Source of the DNA: Gracilariopsis chorda
Taxonomy: Eukaryota > Rhodophyta > Florideophyceae > Gracilariales > Gracilariaceae
DNA: 64,000 nt
Assembly: GCA_003194525.1 (NCBI GenBank)
Contig: NBIV01000012.1
Coordinates: 434,001-498,000 of the forward strand
Direction of reading: 5' to 3'
In this document: positions 1 to 9,038 of the stretch, one piece after another
Position numbering within the stretch: the stretch's first letter is position 1
Layout: each line of letters starts with the position of its first letter
The notes under the pieces: model-generated
Told to the model about the DNA's origin: nothing
The model's database searches: none
Seen by the model: only the letters and a program-made list of their open reading frames with translations
Made by a program: the position numbers and the translations under genes

Positions 1-2534
1 GATCGGAACAGTGGAGATGTGTCATTGAGATCAGAAGAATTGAGTGAACCGCCAATGGTTGTCATTTATCGGCTCTCTGGCCTAGACGGAGAAGCAACGG
101 AACCCATAGTTGAATCATTACCTTCGGAGAGCAAACTTGATCATGACACAGAAGCACAGTTTCGTGATACTGTCATACTCGGAAAAGTAGGTGGGTTAGA
201 CCTGCTGTTTGAACTTTTGTCCGTTGTTGAATCTTGGGGTGATGATGCAGAAACTGCAGTAAGGGCACCAGCTTTGCGACTTTTATTGGCTTCTTGTGAA
301 GTTGCAGAAAACAAAGCTACTCTAGCAAGAAGTCCGAATGCGGTGAATACTCTGCTCGACTGCGCTGCATCTGCGTTCGAACACGCCCAGGGCAGTCCTG
401 CTGCCGTGAAGTCAGCAGAATCCTTACTCATAGCCGCCGAACAGATTCTTGCTCAACAACGTCGCGATTTGGAGGCATGTACTACCCACCACCAAGACGC
501 AATGCACATAGAGTGGAACAGTCCGACCGAACTTATTTCAAGAGTTCGAGTGTTTCTCGGAAGGCTCTCCTTGGCAACTTCTCTCACAGCTGAAAACTCT
601 ATCCTGCACCTTCTTCCATTCCTCGTACAAGGAAATGCCGACGCAATTGATCAAGTCTTGAGACATATGCAGTTTGATTGGGATGCCATTGATTCTAGTG
701 ACGTAGAGCAGAAGAAAGCTAGACAACTCGGCACCGTCTTGCTAGCAATACCGACGGATTTGCGTGGCAACGAATTCATCGCCCATACGGTACTCTCAGG
801 TCTCGGGGAAAGAGCGGTTTCGTACATCGTGGAGAGGTTCCCTATCCCTAGAAATGAAAATCGCACTCAGTGGCAACAGTCCTTGGAGGGCCGTGGGCCG
901 CCCCTCATCCTACGTCTAATAACTGGTATGAGTCTTTTCTTTGGTTCTTCCCAAGGACGTTTGCAGTCAAATGATGTACTCCGTGATTGTTTTCATAAGC
1001 AGGACAAGACCATAGCCGTGTTATGTCAAGTTGAAATGGCCGTATCCGAGAATTCTGTCGGGTCCTCCGCTGAGGAACTCCTCGAAGCGCTGTCGCGAGA
1101 TACTCTTCTAAAAATCGCGATTGACAAAGAAAGGGAGTCAATTAAGAGCGCGCGGAGAGAAGCGGCGCGGTTGTCGAGGATGACCATTCTTAAGGAAACA
1201 GGGCTAGATTTCTCAGGATTACAGAAAGACAATCAGGAGCAAGGCAAGACAAGGAAGAAAAGAGATGAAACCACAAGCGAGACCAAAACGTCGCTCCTAA
1301 AACTTATGGAAGAACTACCAGATGAGAGTGGACCATCATGTGTTGTGTGTGGAGACGGCTTTCAGTGCAGGCCAGAAGAGGCGTTGGCCCTGTATGTACA
1401 TTGCAGGAAAGTTTCCCTGGACTTGTCATCTACTTCCGATGAAGATTCACGAGTTCCAGGGACAAATGAAAGAAGGACCGAGACTTTTTCTATGGAGCCC
1501 AGGCTGGAGTGGGATGTTTGGGCGAACGGCAGCTCGCGAAGCGGTTCAGCCGCGATCTCGAAGGGGAGCAGCTCATCTTGCTTCACTGCTGTAACTCACA
1601 TGAATGCTATTCATCTGACCTGTCACAAAGAAGCTGCAAGAATCGACCGCAATTCCCGTCGGGACGAATGGGACGGAGCTTCTCTCAGGAACTCCCAGAC
1701 AAGGTGCAATAATATGTTTCCAGTTAGGCCACCGGCCAGTATGAAGTTGGAAACTGACGGCGAACTACTGTGCAACATAAAAACAGCGAAGGTGAGTTAC
1801 TGCACAGCAGTGGAAGGATATTTCAAGCGACTCGCCTCCTTAGGTCGGGTCAGTATCCCGCAGTCCAAGGCCGTACTTTATGATCTAGGTCGCAGCTTGC
1901 TGCGCTTTGCAGATGGGAGGAGCACTGTCTTCTCTGAGTACTCTCATGGTGGGGAGCGCATTCGAATGCAAGCTTCATTCCCCATTTGGTTCAGCTAGCA
2001 ATACACATGATTGAGGTAGCCGCACCACCATTAAGCACCGATTACTTCACGGGGAACCCAACGTTACAAATGATGGAACAGACGTTGTCGAAGTATATTG
2101 ACGAAGATGAGCAAGGTGATTTGACCTACTATGTTGCTCTATCGCTCATCTTGTACAGCGCTGAGCAGTGGAATGGTGCACAGCCCAGGTTTCTTCGCCG
2201 ATTTATAGGAGAAGGGTTACTTCCTAAGCCAGTTTTGTATCGATTTGTAGCATTCACCGACCTAGTGAACCGGGCTATGAAGAAAGGTATGCAAGCATCA
2301 AGAAATCAGCATTGGTTGGAAGGGCTTAAGCGACACATCGGACTTGACGAATCTTTTGCGCAGTCATTTGGGGATATAGTGAATGAAAGGTGGGAGGGTT
2401 ATATACGGAGCATTACGGATGGCGCCCGTCTTCTTGAGGGTTTGCAACGGAACATTGAGTTCAGCCCTGGTACAAGAGATTCAGAGAAGGACTTCATTGA
2501 AAAGATCTCAAAATGCATCAACTCGAAGATGTAG
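1..2534 (+). CDS. UBR4: UBR4/BIG-type E3 ubiquitin ligase, C-terminal part (5' partial, frame break)
   Basis: The reading frame is open at the window edge, so this is the C-terminal ~840 residues of a giant protein; the first in-window GTG is not a start. The recognisable block is the UBR4/BIG/PUSHOVER C-terminal region: a zinc-binding stretch starting CVVCGDG with a downstream LYVHC (around 1336-1405), then THMNAIHLTCHKEAA and NMFPVRPP (1590-1735). In the family this region holds the E3 module that recruits the E2 and ubiquitylates N-degron and other substrates. The first frame stops at 1998, but homology continues in another frame from about 1953 (SFIPHLVQLAIHMIEV onward) to the stop at 2534. 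The switch lies in GGTGGGGAG at 1948-1956; one further G would restore the family's HGGG..SN motif. This is either an assembly indel or a real lesion. The family assignment is firm; the functional state is open. Confidence 0.85.
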
Positions 2535-2836
2535 GCCGAGGTAGATGATCGTCCCTGGATGTCTCACTAAGGCAAAGGGAGCCCATTTTGTACAATACAA
2601 TACAATGATGCATCGAAAGAATGTAGATTGATTCGGGATCGGGACCTCTATGGAATCTAGAATTAGCGAGAGTAATGAGCAAGGAAGTTGTTAGCATTCC
2701 TGAGAAATAGAATGTGTTCGCTGACGCATGGTCTAGCTTTAGATATATTGGAATTAGAAAACAATACAATTAGAGAGATAAGGGACTGAAGTCGGAACTT
2801 TGCTTTTTTTCTGTTGTTTGTTTACGAGCGCGCGCC

Positions 2837-2860
2837 ACTACCTTTGGTACCAAGGGTAGT
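2837..2860. other. 24-bp near-palindrome centred on GGTACC
   Basis: The sequence ACTACCTTTGGTACC followed by AAGGGTAGT reads nearly the same on both strands, with one mismatched pair. The half-site CTACCTTTGGTACC recurs around 63797-63810, and CACCTTTGGTACC at about 63688. Possible protein-binding site; no function is demonstrated. Confidence 0.4.
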
Positions 2861-3061
2861 TTCAAGAGCGCGGTAGGAGTACTTATCAAAGAACTTCTCT
2901 CTCAAATATTCCAACCCCTATTTATTAATTATAGATATGACCTGAAGTCTCTGGCGTCGACTTTTTCACTTGATGGCCGGCAGGGTGTTGGTGTGCGTGA
3001 GAAACCCAATCGCCACTTTGCTTTGCGTCCCTCAACGGCAGAGGGGGGAGGCGGATAGACC

Positions 3062-3126
3062 GCTAACACTTACCCCTCGAGAGGGGGGATCGGCTTTTAC
3101 CCAACTGTTCGACGGAAAGTGTTAGC
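3062..3126. other. Stem-loop candidate with nested hairpin
   Basis: GCTAACACTT (3062-3071) is the exact reverse complement of AAGTGTTAGC (3117-3126). The loop contains CCCCTCGAGAGGGG, itself able to form a 6-bp hairpin. It lies in intergenic sequence. It could be a small structured RNA or chance; strand is unknown. Confidence 0.3.
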
Positions 3127-4038
3127 CATCTAATATCGCGTTTCCGAAATAGATGGCACAGCCCACTTTCACACGCTCCCAAGCAATCGCAGCGTGGAGT
3201 ATTGGAACTCAGTTAAACGGATACTTTCATTGTGAAGTGAATTGCCCGGCGCAGTGGTTTGTTCAAAACTACTTTGTGTTGACAATACCTTCCATTAACT
3301 ATGCAAAAACTACCAATGAGCATCTCGTCCATGTTCAGGACCACCATACCAAACGACAGTCGTCTGCGTTCCTTGTTGGTGGCGTCGTGAACGGGGCTCA
3401 GAAACCGAAAGAAATCTAGAATTAGCATGAGGTTAGTTGACTGGAGAAATCAAGCAGCATTCGAAACAACTGCACGAAAACCCTGCAGTGAGAATATGCA
3501 GGGTAGCAATGTAGCTTTGGAGCGAAATCACAACCGTTTTGCCGGTGCGTTAAGATCGAGGGACAGTAAAGTTATCTATGCTTGCGTTGTTGTCCCTGCC
3601 ATGACTGTTTTCTTTGACCTGCGCTGGCCAACATTCCGATATGCTCTCGATATGTTCAGCGATGGGGTTTTAGACGCGTATAATTACATGGAGTGGATTG
3701 CAGTGGCTTTCTCCCTGCAGTTGAGAAAGCTCTTCATGTGTTTGTGTGTGTGGAATCGCGTTGCCAGCTCCGAAATCGTGGCCAAGAATTGTTCTTACAC
3801 GGACAGATCTACATTCACGAGGCAGGGCCATTTTGCTCTAACCAGAGAGAGCCAAATGGGGCTGAGCTGGGGCGCGGAATAGAAGCCTACAGTGGACTGT
3901 TTATCCTCGGGGCGGGAAGCAAGGGACCAAAACAAGGAATTGCGGCTGAGTACCACTGTGTGCTTGTAAGTTACTGCGATGCCCCTGAAGATTGTCAATG
4001 TGTCGGTAGGAAGCACTGTTGATGGATCGATCTGTAGA

Positions 4039-5583
4039 CTAATCGCAAGCAGCTGGAGGGCCAGGTGGGACAATGTGCAGTAATCCAGGGTGTGGCTGTT
4101 TTTTCATCTCCTGTTTGACCCGCTCGGGAGACATCTTGTGTACGTTGAGCAAATGCCTCTTCAGATGACATCGCTTTGGGTGCGTCTTCCCACAAGAGCA
4201 TCGGTATACCAAAACTCTGTCATGAACTTCACGACGATGGCGAGTCAAGCCGTTCAGGCTCGGAAAGCTTTTCGAACACGACTCCGCGTTGCAAGCAAAA
4301 GGACGAAATCCTGGATGTGCGCGAGCAGCATGTGTTTCCAAATGTGCCGGGAACTTGAACTCAAGGTTGCATCCTTCATATGAGCATGTGTACGGAAGGT
4401 TGGAGGTGGTGTGCGTGGCATGCTCATGTCTAGTCTTGGCACCGAAAGAGTCATACGATGCATCACAGTAGCTACACTTGTACTTGCGTGGGGTTTCAGT
4501 GTGCACGTTGCTGATGTGCGTCCAAAGGGTGTTCTCCGAGGCGTAGAAGCCACCGCAGCGCGGACATGAATATGGTTTGAGATCCTGATGGGTGTGACGG
4601 AAGTGACGGACGAGTGTTTCAAGATCTGCCATTGATTTGCGGCACACGACGCATGACAGGCGTGTTGCTGAGGAGGAGCTGTCTACCTTGGTGGAATGGC
4701 GTGCACGCTTAGCAGGACGAGGGTGATGTTCTGAAGCGTGAGCAGTTTCTGGCGTGTTGGAGGAGTCGGCGGTTTGTTCCTTTGTGGGGGGGGTGGGGGT
4801 CTTTGCCACGATGAAGTCAAACGGAGCGTCATTGGCCAGCGGCTCCAGATGAATGGACTTGATGCGATACTGATGACGGGAGAGGACATGGTTAAACTGC
4901 TGCAGGGCGAAGTAAACGTTCTTGGATTGAGCGAGTTGGAGTTCAGACTCATGCATATCTCCGATAGCACAGAGCTCGGCGTCGGAAAGGGCGACATTGG
5001 GTGCATTGTGCAATGCGGCAGAGCGCAAGGTAGAGAGAGAACGTTTACGCTTGAGGGGCCGTAGCGGGTGGGACTGATGGTGCGAGACGCGAGGAGAGTG
5101 GCATGTGGAGGGCGAGGTTTGCTGGTGGGGCGGTGGTGGGGTGGGCGGAGATAGCACGGCGGGGGTGAGATGGATGTTATGTGCGTTGAATGCGTTGTGC
5201 AGATGCGGTGGAGGGTGGGGCTGGGGCGGGACGGTGAGCGGAATGATGTGGGCGTCTGGCTTTGCGGTTGGCGAAACGGTGAGCAGTGAGGCGGTGACGG
5301 GTGAGATGAGTGATGGATCGTACAGGGGGCCGAGGAATGAATCGAGGTTTGAGGCGGTGGTGGGGGGGGTGACGGAGGGCTTTGCGGTTAAGGGAGCGAT
5401 GGGGGTAAGCGGTTCGGGCGGGTGCAGGGTGAACTTGGAGGCGTTGATGGTGGGATCGTCGACATCGGTGGCCGGGGAGGAGAAGATGGAGTCCATATCG
5501 CATGGGATGGAAAGATAGCGCATGAGATCGATGGCGGCAGTGGACGGGATGTGCGGGGGGATGGGGGATTGGGGGGACTGCAT
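4039..5583 (-). CDS. C2H2 zinc-finger protein (six fingers)
   Basis: A 514-residue protein starting at an ATG (5583). The N-terminal ~290 residues are Pro/Ser/Thr/His-rich and low in complexity. A basic patch (RPAKRARH) that may be a nuclear localisation signal comes next. The C-terminal third (about 310-482) holds six consecutive C2H2 fingers, opening CVVCRKSM, CPRCGGF, CSYCDASY, CSYEGCNLEF, CNAESCSKSF and CSCGKTH, each closing with H-x(3-4)-H. The tandem TFIIIA-like spacing indicates nucleic-acid binding, probably a transcription factor; the specific target is unknown. TFIIIA itself has nine fingers and I do not claim it. The 5' side is a GC-rich region with long G-runs. Confidence 0.8.
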   Translation of the reverse strand: MQSPQSPIPPHIPSTAAIDLMRYLSIPCDMDSIFSSPATDVDDPTINASKFTLHPPEPLTPIAPLTAKPSVTPPTTASNLDSFLGPLYDPSLISPVTASLLTVSPTAKPDAHIIPLTVPPQPHPPPHLHNAFNAHNIHLTPAVLSPPTPPPPHQQTSPSTCHSPRVSHHQSHPLRPLKRKRSLSTLRSAALHNAPNVALSDAELCAIGDMHESELQLAQSKNVYFALQQFNHVLSRHQYRIKSIHLEPLANDAPFDFIVAKTPTPPTKEQTADSSNTPETAHASEHHPRPAKRARHSTKVDSSSSATRLSCVVCRKSMADLETLVRHFRHTHQDLKPYSCPRCGGFYASENTLWTHISNVHTETPRKYKCSYCDASYDSFGAKTRHEHATHTTSNLPYTCSYEGCNLEFKFPAHLETHAARAHPGFRPFACNAESCSKSFPSLNGLTRHRREVHDRVLVYRCSCGKTHPKRCHLKRHLLNVHKMSPERVKQEMKKQPHPGLLHIVPPGPPAACD

Positions 5584-6391
5584 GATTGGATGGTGTTTGC
5601 ACTGGCGCAGAGGGGGGGGGGGGGGTAGGGGGAAGAACAGGCAGTACTAAATAGCGCGGCGAACATGGGGATGAACAGGGGGGAGGGGGGGGGGGGGGTG
5701 CGGGTCGCGCGAGCGGTTGCGGGACGGCGCTGTGAGAAGGTGGGGGAAGTATTGTGGGGTAAAGTTTAAGTTGAGAATACAAGCGGCAAAGTGCGACTCG
5801 CCGCGCGGGGTGGGCTGACGGGCGGAGCATGTACAAGCGTCGCGCGCTTACGTAGCGCGGCTGCGAGCTGACGTGATGCGAGTGCGTGCGCTTGCAGACG
5901 GGCGCGGGCGCGTGTACGCGGCTCCACTTGGCCGCGCCGCGGCGGCGACCAATGGGCGCGCGCGCTTGTGTGAGCGGCGCGTGAGGAGAGTGCGTTTTTG
6001 CGTATTATTAATAGCTGAGCTGCGCGCACTGGCGCTGTTGCGCTCGCTGGTGGAGCGCGGCGCGCACGCGGTGGGCGTTCCGCTCCGCGCCGCGTGACGC
6101 AAGCGGCTTACTGCGTGTCATAGTATGGACTCCAAACCACTACGCCACATGTCCGGTGTGAAGTGATGATAGGTGCAGCTGGTACACGTGTATCAACCAC
6201 CACACTGCTGCGCCCGTGCACGCGGCACGCCAGAAAGAAAAACAAAAATATTAATAGATGCGCATTCCTTCCCATGTCCCGAACAACACAAAAGCCGCGC
6301 TGACCAAACTTGTTGTCATAAAGCTGTCAACAATACCTTTCCATGATGCTCCTTTAAAAATAATCGTTTCAAACCGTATCGTTCCCCATTG
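5584..6391. other. GC-rich intergenic region upstream of the C2H2 gene
   Basis: Separates the 5' end of the C2H2 gene from the 3' end of MUTYH. It contains G homopolymers (14 G at 5612-5625 and more near 5680-5698), a dense CpG/GCGC stretch (5800-6110) and one copy of a duplicated 46-nt element (near 6163-6206). Open frames here run through GC-rich sequence and are not credible genes. Confidence 0.5.
6163..6206 (+). repeat. Copy 1 of a duplicated ~46-nt element
   Basis: Begins GTGATGATAG and contains GCAGCTGGTACACGT and CCACCACA. It matches 45750-45795 with about four substitutions, in the same orientation. It includes E-box-like CAGCTG and CACGTG hexamers. Weaker similarity extends upstream (TGTCATAGTATGGACT here against TGTCATATAGTCAAAACT). 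Confidence 0.6.
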
Positions 6392-7912
6392 CTACGCTTT
6401 CTTCAGAGCCGCATCAACCACCTTCCTCATTTGCTTAGAGATTGCACATTTCTCCACTTCCGTCTCGCTCACCCACCGGTACCCGTCTCCTCTCCGACCT
6501 GCCTCATCTTTCGTCACCTCCACTTTCAAAGCCTTCACCACTAGTCTCTGCCGGATGTGCGAGAAAACATGCCTCACCTGTCCTGCATCAACCAAATTCA
6601 AATCCGAGTATTCCCCATTCTCGCCGCAACAAACTCCCGCCACCCCATCCACTTCTCGCAGCACCTCTCGAAACGCCTCATCCCCGCAATCATCCAAGTC
6701 CCAATCCACCACTCTGTTGGGAGTCTCCCACAGTCCGCCCAACAGCCCGTCACCCTCACGCCTTCTCAGTAAAACCTCTCGCCGTCCTCCACGTTGCACG
6801 AACACCACCAGCGCAATAACCGTTTCCGAACGCACCTTAATTCTCTTGGTCTTATCTTTCATAGGGTACCTACTCACATAGCTCGAGGCCTCAACCTTGG
6901 CCCTTTGTGCCTCTTGATAAGCGTCGCACAGCGCTGTCAGCGGGCACTTTTCACACTGCGCTCCCTTCGGCTTGCACACACTTGCACCAACTTCCATCAA
7001 TGCTTGATTCAAATCCCCCGCGTTCTCAATATCCTCCACACAAGCACTGGCAACCTCCCAGTACGCACGTGACCTCTCTTTGCCCGGTGCACAATTCTGA
7101 CTAAGTCCACTGCGCAGTCGAGAAAGCACCCGTTCAACATTGCCATCAACTGCAGCAACCGCATGACCAAACGCAATTGAACTCACAGCGCCGGCCGTAT
7201 ACCGTCCGATGCCACAAAGTTTTAACAGAGAATTAACGTCGCCGGGTATCCGTCCATCGTGTTGGTCAACGATTTGTTTGGCTGCCTCGTGCGCAAACCT
7301 TGCTCGCCGATAATAGCCCAGCCCGGCCCATAGTTCGTACACTCGCTCGAGAGGTGCTTCTGCGAGATGTTTAACGGATGGAAGCTCCTGCATCCATCGC
7401 TTGTAGTACTGTACAACGACGGACAGTCGTGTTTGTTGAGACATCACTTCGGAGATCCATACGGCGTACGGTGCGCCTGGCGACGAGGGGCAATCCATAT
7501 TTTGCATTGGCTTGGGTGCCTTGCCATTCTTTTGATGTCGTGGAGGTGCACGCCACGGTAATTCACGATGATTGTCTACGTACCAGTCCAGGAGACGCTG
7601 GCGTAAGATCTGCACTTGCTCAAGAGAGAACGTAGTATTGCTTTTGTTTGCATTGTCTGCAGCAGATACAGTTAGGGATGGCGATGGTGATGATGACGAC
7701 TGCACAGCGGCTGATTGTGAGGGTGGCGATTGGTAAGACGAGACATCACTTGCAGCGGATGCACGTCGACGTTTCCTTAGTGGCGATGAAGGCGGCGAGT
7801 AGCGCTGCACGGGCACGCGTCGACGGGTTTGCCGCATGGTGCACACACTCGAGACTGTGCAAAACAGAAGTGGTGATGACGGAAGACGCTTGGTAACTCT
7901 CTCAGCAGACAT
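6392..7912 (-). CDS. MUTYH: Adenine DNA glycosylase MutY/MUTYH
   Basis: Base-excision repair enzyme that removes adenine paired with 8-oxoguanine, acting in nucleus and organelles. It is 506 residues from the first ATG of the frame (7912); the codon upstream is GTG. Visible features: WISEVMSQQT with the catalytic Glu, the helix-hairpin-helix LLKLCGIGRYTAGA, VDGNVERV with the catalytic Asp, and a 4Fe-4S cluster C-x6-C-x2-C-x5-C at about residues 312-329. A C-terminal NUDIX-like 8-oxoG recognition domain follows (about 365-500). The N-terminal ~100 residues are Ser/Arg-rich and could carry nuclear or organelle targeting. A 53-bp palindrome ends 18 nt before the ATG. No key residue appears to be missing. 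Confidence 0.93.
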   Translation of the reverse strand: MSAERVTKRLPSSPLLFCTVSSVCTMRQTRRRVPVQRYSPPSSPLRKRRRASAASDVSSYQSPPSQSAAVQSSSSPSPSLTVSAADNANKSNTTFSLEQVQILRQRLLDWYVDNHRELPWRAPPRHQKNGKAPKPMQNMDCPSSPGAPYAVWISEVMSQQTRLSVVVQYYKRWMQELPSVKHLAEAPLERVYELWAGLGYYRRARFAHEAAKQIVDQHDGRIPGDVNSLLKLCGIGRYTAGAVSSIAFGHAVAAVDGNVERVLSRLRSGLSQNCAPGKERSRAYWEVASACVEDIENAGDLNQALMEVGASVCKPKGAQCEKCPLTALCDAYQEAQRAKVEASSYVSRYPMKDKTKRIKVRSETVIALVVFVQRGGRREVLLRRREGDGLLGGLWETPNRVVDWDLDDCGDEAFREVLREVDGVAGVCCGENGEYSDLNLVDAGQVRHVFSHIRQRLVVKALKVEVTKDEAGRRGDGYRWVSETEVEKCAISKQMRKVVDAALKKA

Positions 7913-7929
7913 CACGCTGCCACTTGCTG

Positions 7930-7982
7930 AGCATTCTGACGGAGATATGTTGCCAGTGGCAACATATCTCCGTCAGAATGCT
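7930..7982. other. Perfect 26-bp-arm palindrome in the MUTYH 5' leader
   Basis: Positions 7930-7955 and 7957-7982 are exact reverse complements around a single G (7956). The arm reads AGCATTCTGACGGAG then ATATGTTGCCA. It sits 17 nt upstream of the MUTYH ATG and would be transcribed if the leader extends this far. It could form a cruciform in DNA or a very stable hairpin in mRNA. Confidence 0.85.
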
Positions 7983-8095
7983 GGCAACTTGCCACACGTC
8001 ATGTGCTCGCGTCGTTAGTAACGGTCCGAACGGGCAACACAACACCCAAACGGCGCGAATCGCCGTGGTCTACCAAGCGTACCTGCGAATATCAC

Positions 8096-8111
8096 AAAAA
8101 AAAGCAAAAAA
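8096..8111 (-). terminator. Pol III T-run terminator of tRNA-Pro
   Basis: On the minus strand, T6 then T8 runs occur about 28 nt past the tRNA 3' end, as expected for RNA polymerase III termination. Confidence 0.6.
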
Positions 8112-8138
8112 TATTTAATTCCTCCGGAATTGGACATC

Positions 8139-8210
8139 GGGCCACTGCGAGAATCGAACTCGCGACCTCATCCACCCTAAGGATGAATCATACCACTAGA
8201 CCAAGTGGCC
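8139..8210 (-). tRNA. tRNA-Pro (anticodon AGG)
   Basis: A complete 72-nt cloverleaf on the minus strand. The 7-bp acceptor stem is GGCCACT/AGTGGCC. The anticodon stem CATCC/GGATG encloses the loop TTAGGGT, giving anticodon AGG with G37. The T arm is GCGAG-TTCGATT-CTCGC with all pairs made. CCA is not encoded and there is no intron. Confidence 0.95.
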
Positions 8211-8510
8211 TACGATGTTCTGTTGAACGAGACCGGATCATACAAGGTATAAAAATCATATTGCTCAGCTTTGCGAATCTGTATGCAACTGTGCGTCCGC
8301 CCTGTACACTCTGCAGCCGCATCCTCATCCGAAATTGTTCACTTCGCTCCCGCGCGCAGCTCGGACATCCAACTGCTGCTTTACCGTTGTATCCATACGT
8401 ACACCAAACTAAGCGTCTTGTCTGTGCAAGAGAGCACATTATTCCCTTCCAAAAAGGAGCAACGCCTCAGATCTTCTCCATTACACCAACCCCCCCGTTC
8501 GCTCAAGTCA

Positions 8511-8702
8511 ATGACTGATCAACCGCAAATCAAGATCCCGCGTTTGAATACGCCGGGCAAATCCACGCTAAACAGCTTGCTCACCGCCCCATTCTCCATT
8601 CCGGCCGCTGTGTTCGGCGCCACTGCCGTCATTTCGTACGTCATGTGGGTCCGCCGCAAGACAGCTATCGAGCGTTCATCCGACAGCTCTGAGTCACAGT
8701 GA
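8511..8702 (+). CDS. Small single-pass membrane protein, hypothetical
   Basis: A 63-residue protein from an ATG at 8511. The middle (about residues 22-46) is a hydrophobic segment, PFSIPAAVFGATAVISYVMW, followed by the basic cluster RRK and a Ser/Glu-rich tail. That layout is typical of tiny single-pass membrane proteins of organelles or ER, but I recognise no family. The same frame is open upstream to 8271; I chose the ATG that gives a compact membrane protein. Coding status is an inference. Confidence 0.4.
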   Translation: MTDQPQIKIPRLNTPGKSTLNSLLTAPFSIPAAVFGATAVISYVMWVRRKTAIERSSDSSESQ

Positions 8703-9038
8703 TTCAATGTAGAAAACGATATGGAATCGTCGTCGCTTCTTCCTAACGGCAACTTTAATAACCGTATGCAACGATGTTCTTCATTTCAACTATGAAAATT
8801 CTTCGAGCCCAAAGTGTATGTGCGGAAACCCTTCAACAACTCTCAAGATGCTGCCTGTTGCACAGAATCGAACCAGCTTCCCCCTTTGCCCAAAGCTATG
8901 CCGAGTGCTATCTTACAAGTGCTACTAAACAGAATGCATCCTCAAAGAAGGAACCCACATCTCCAAAAAGTATGCAATATAACAAACGCAGTGCTCGGCT
9001 TTTCTTCTTCGCCAATTGCCCTTCGGAATCGCCTACAG
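8703..9038. other. Intergenic between convergent genes
   Basis: Short 3'-3' interval. I see nothing beyond short, unsupported open frames. Confidence 0.4.

Larger units (their letters stand above)
2535..4038. other. Intergenic, no supported gene
   Basis: Between two convergently arranged genes. Open frames here (for example 3427-3882 on +) have no family resemblance and no domain I can name. The stretch holds a 24-bp near-palindrome (2837-2860) and a stem-loop candidate (3062-3126), listed separately. Confidence 0.5.

Noticed and set aside
3427-3882. Open frame of 151 codons after UBR4
   Set aside because: No recognisable domain, overlapping frames in other phases, and no homology to any family I know.
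5177-5836. Long minus-strand frame of 219 codons
   Set aside because: Overlaps the C2H2 gene in another frame and is Pro/His/Arg-rich as expected from GC-rich sequence.
8840-8900. Possible tRNA remnant (CAGAATCGAACCAG)
   Set aside because: Only the T-loop-like word is present; no acceptor or anticodon stem can be formed.
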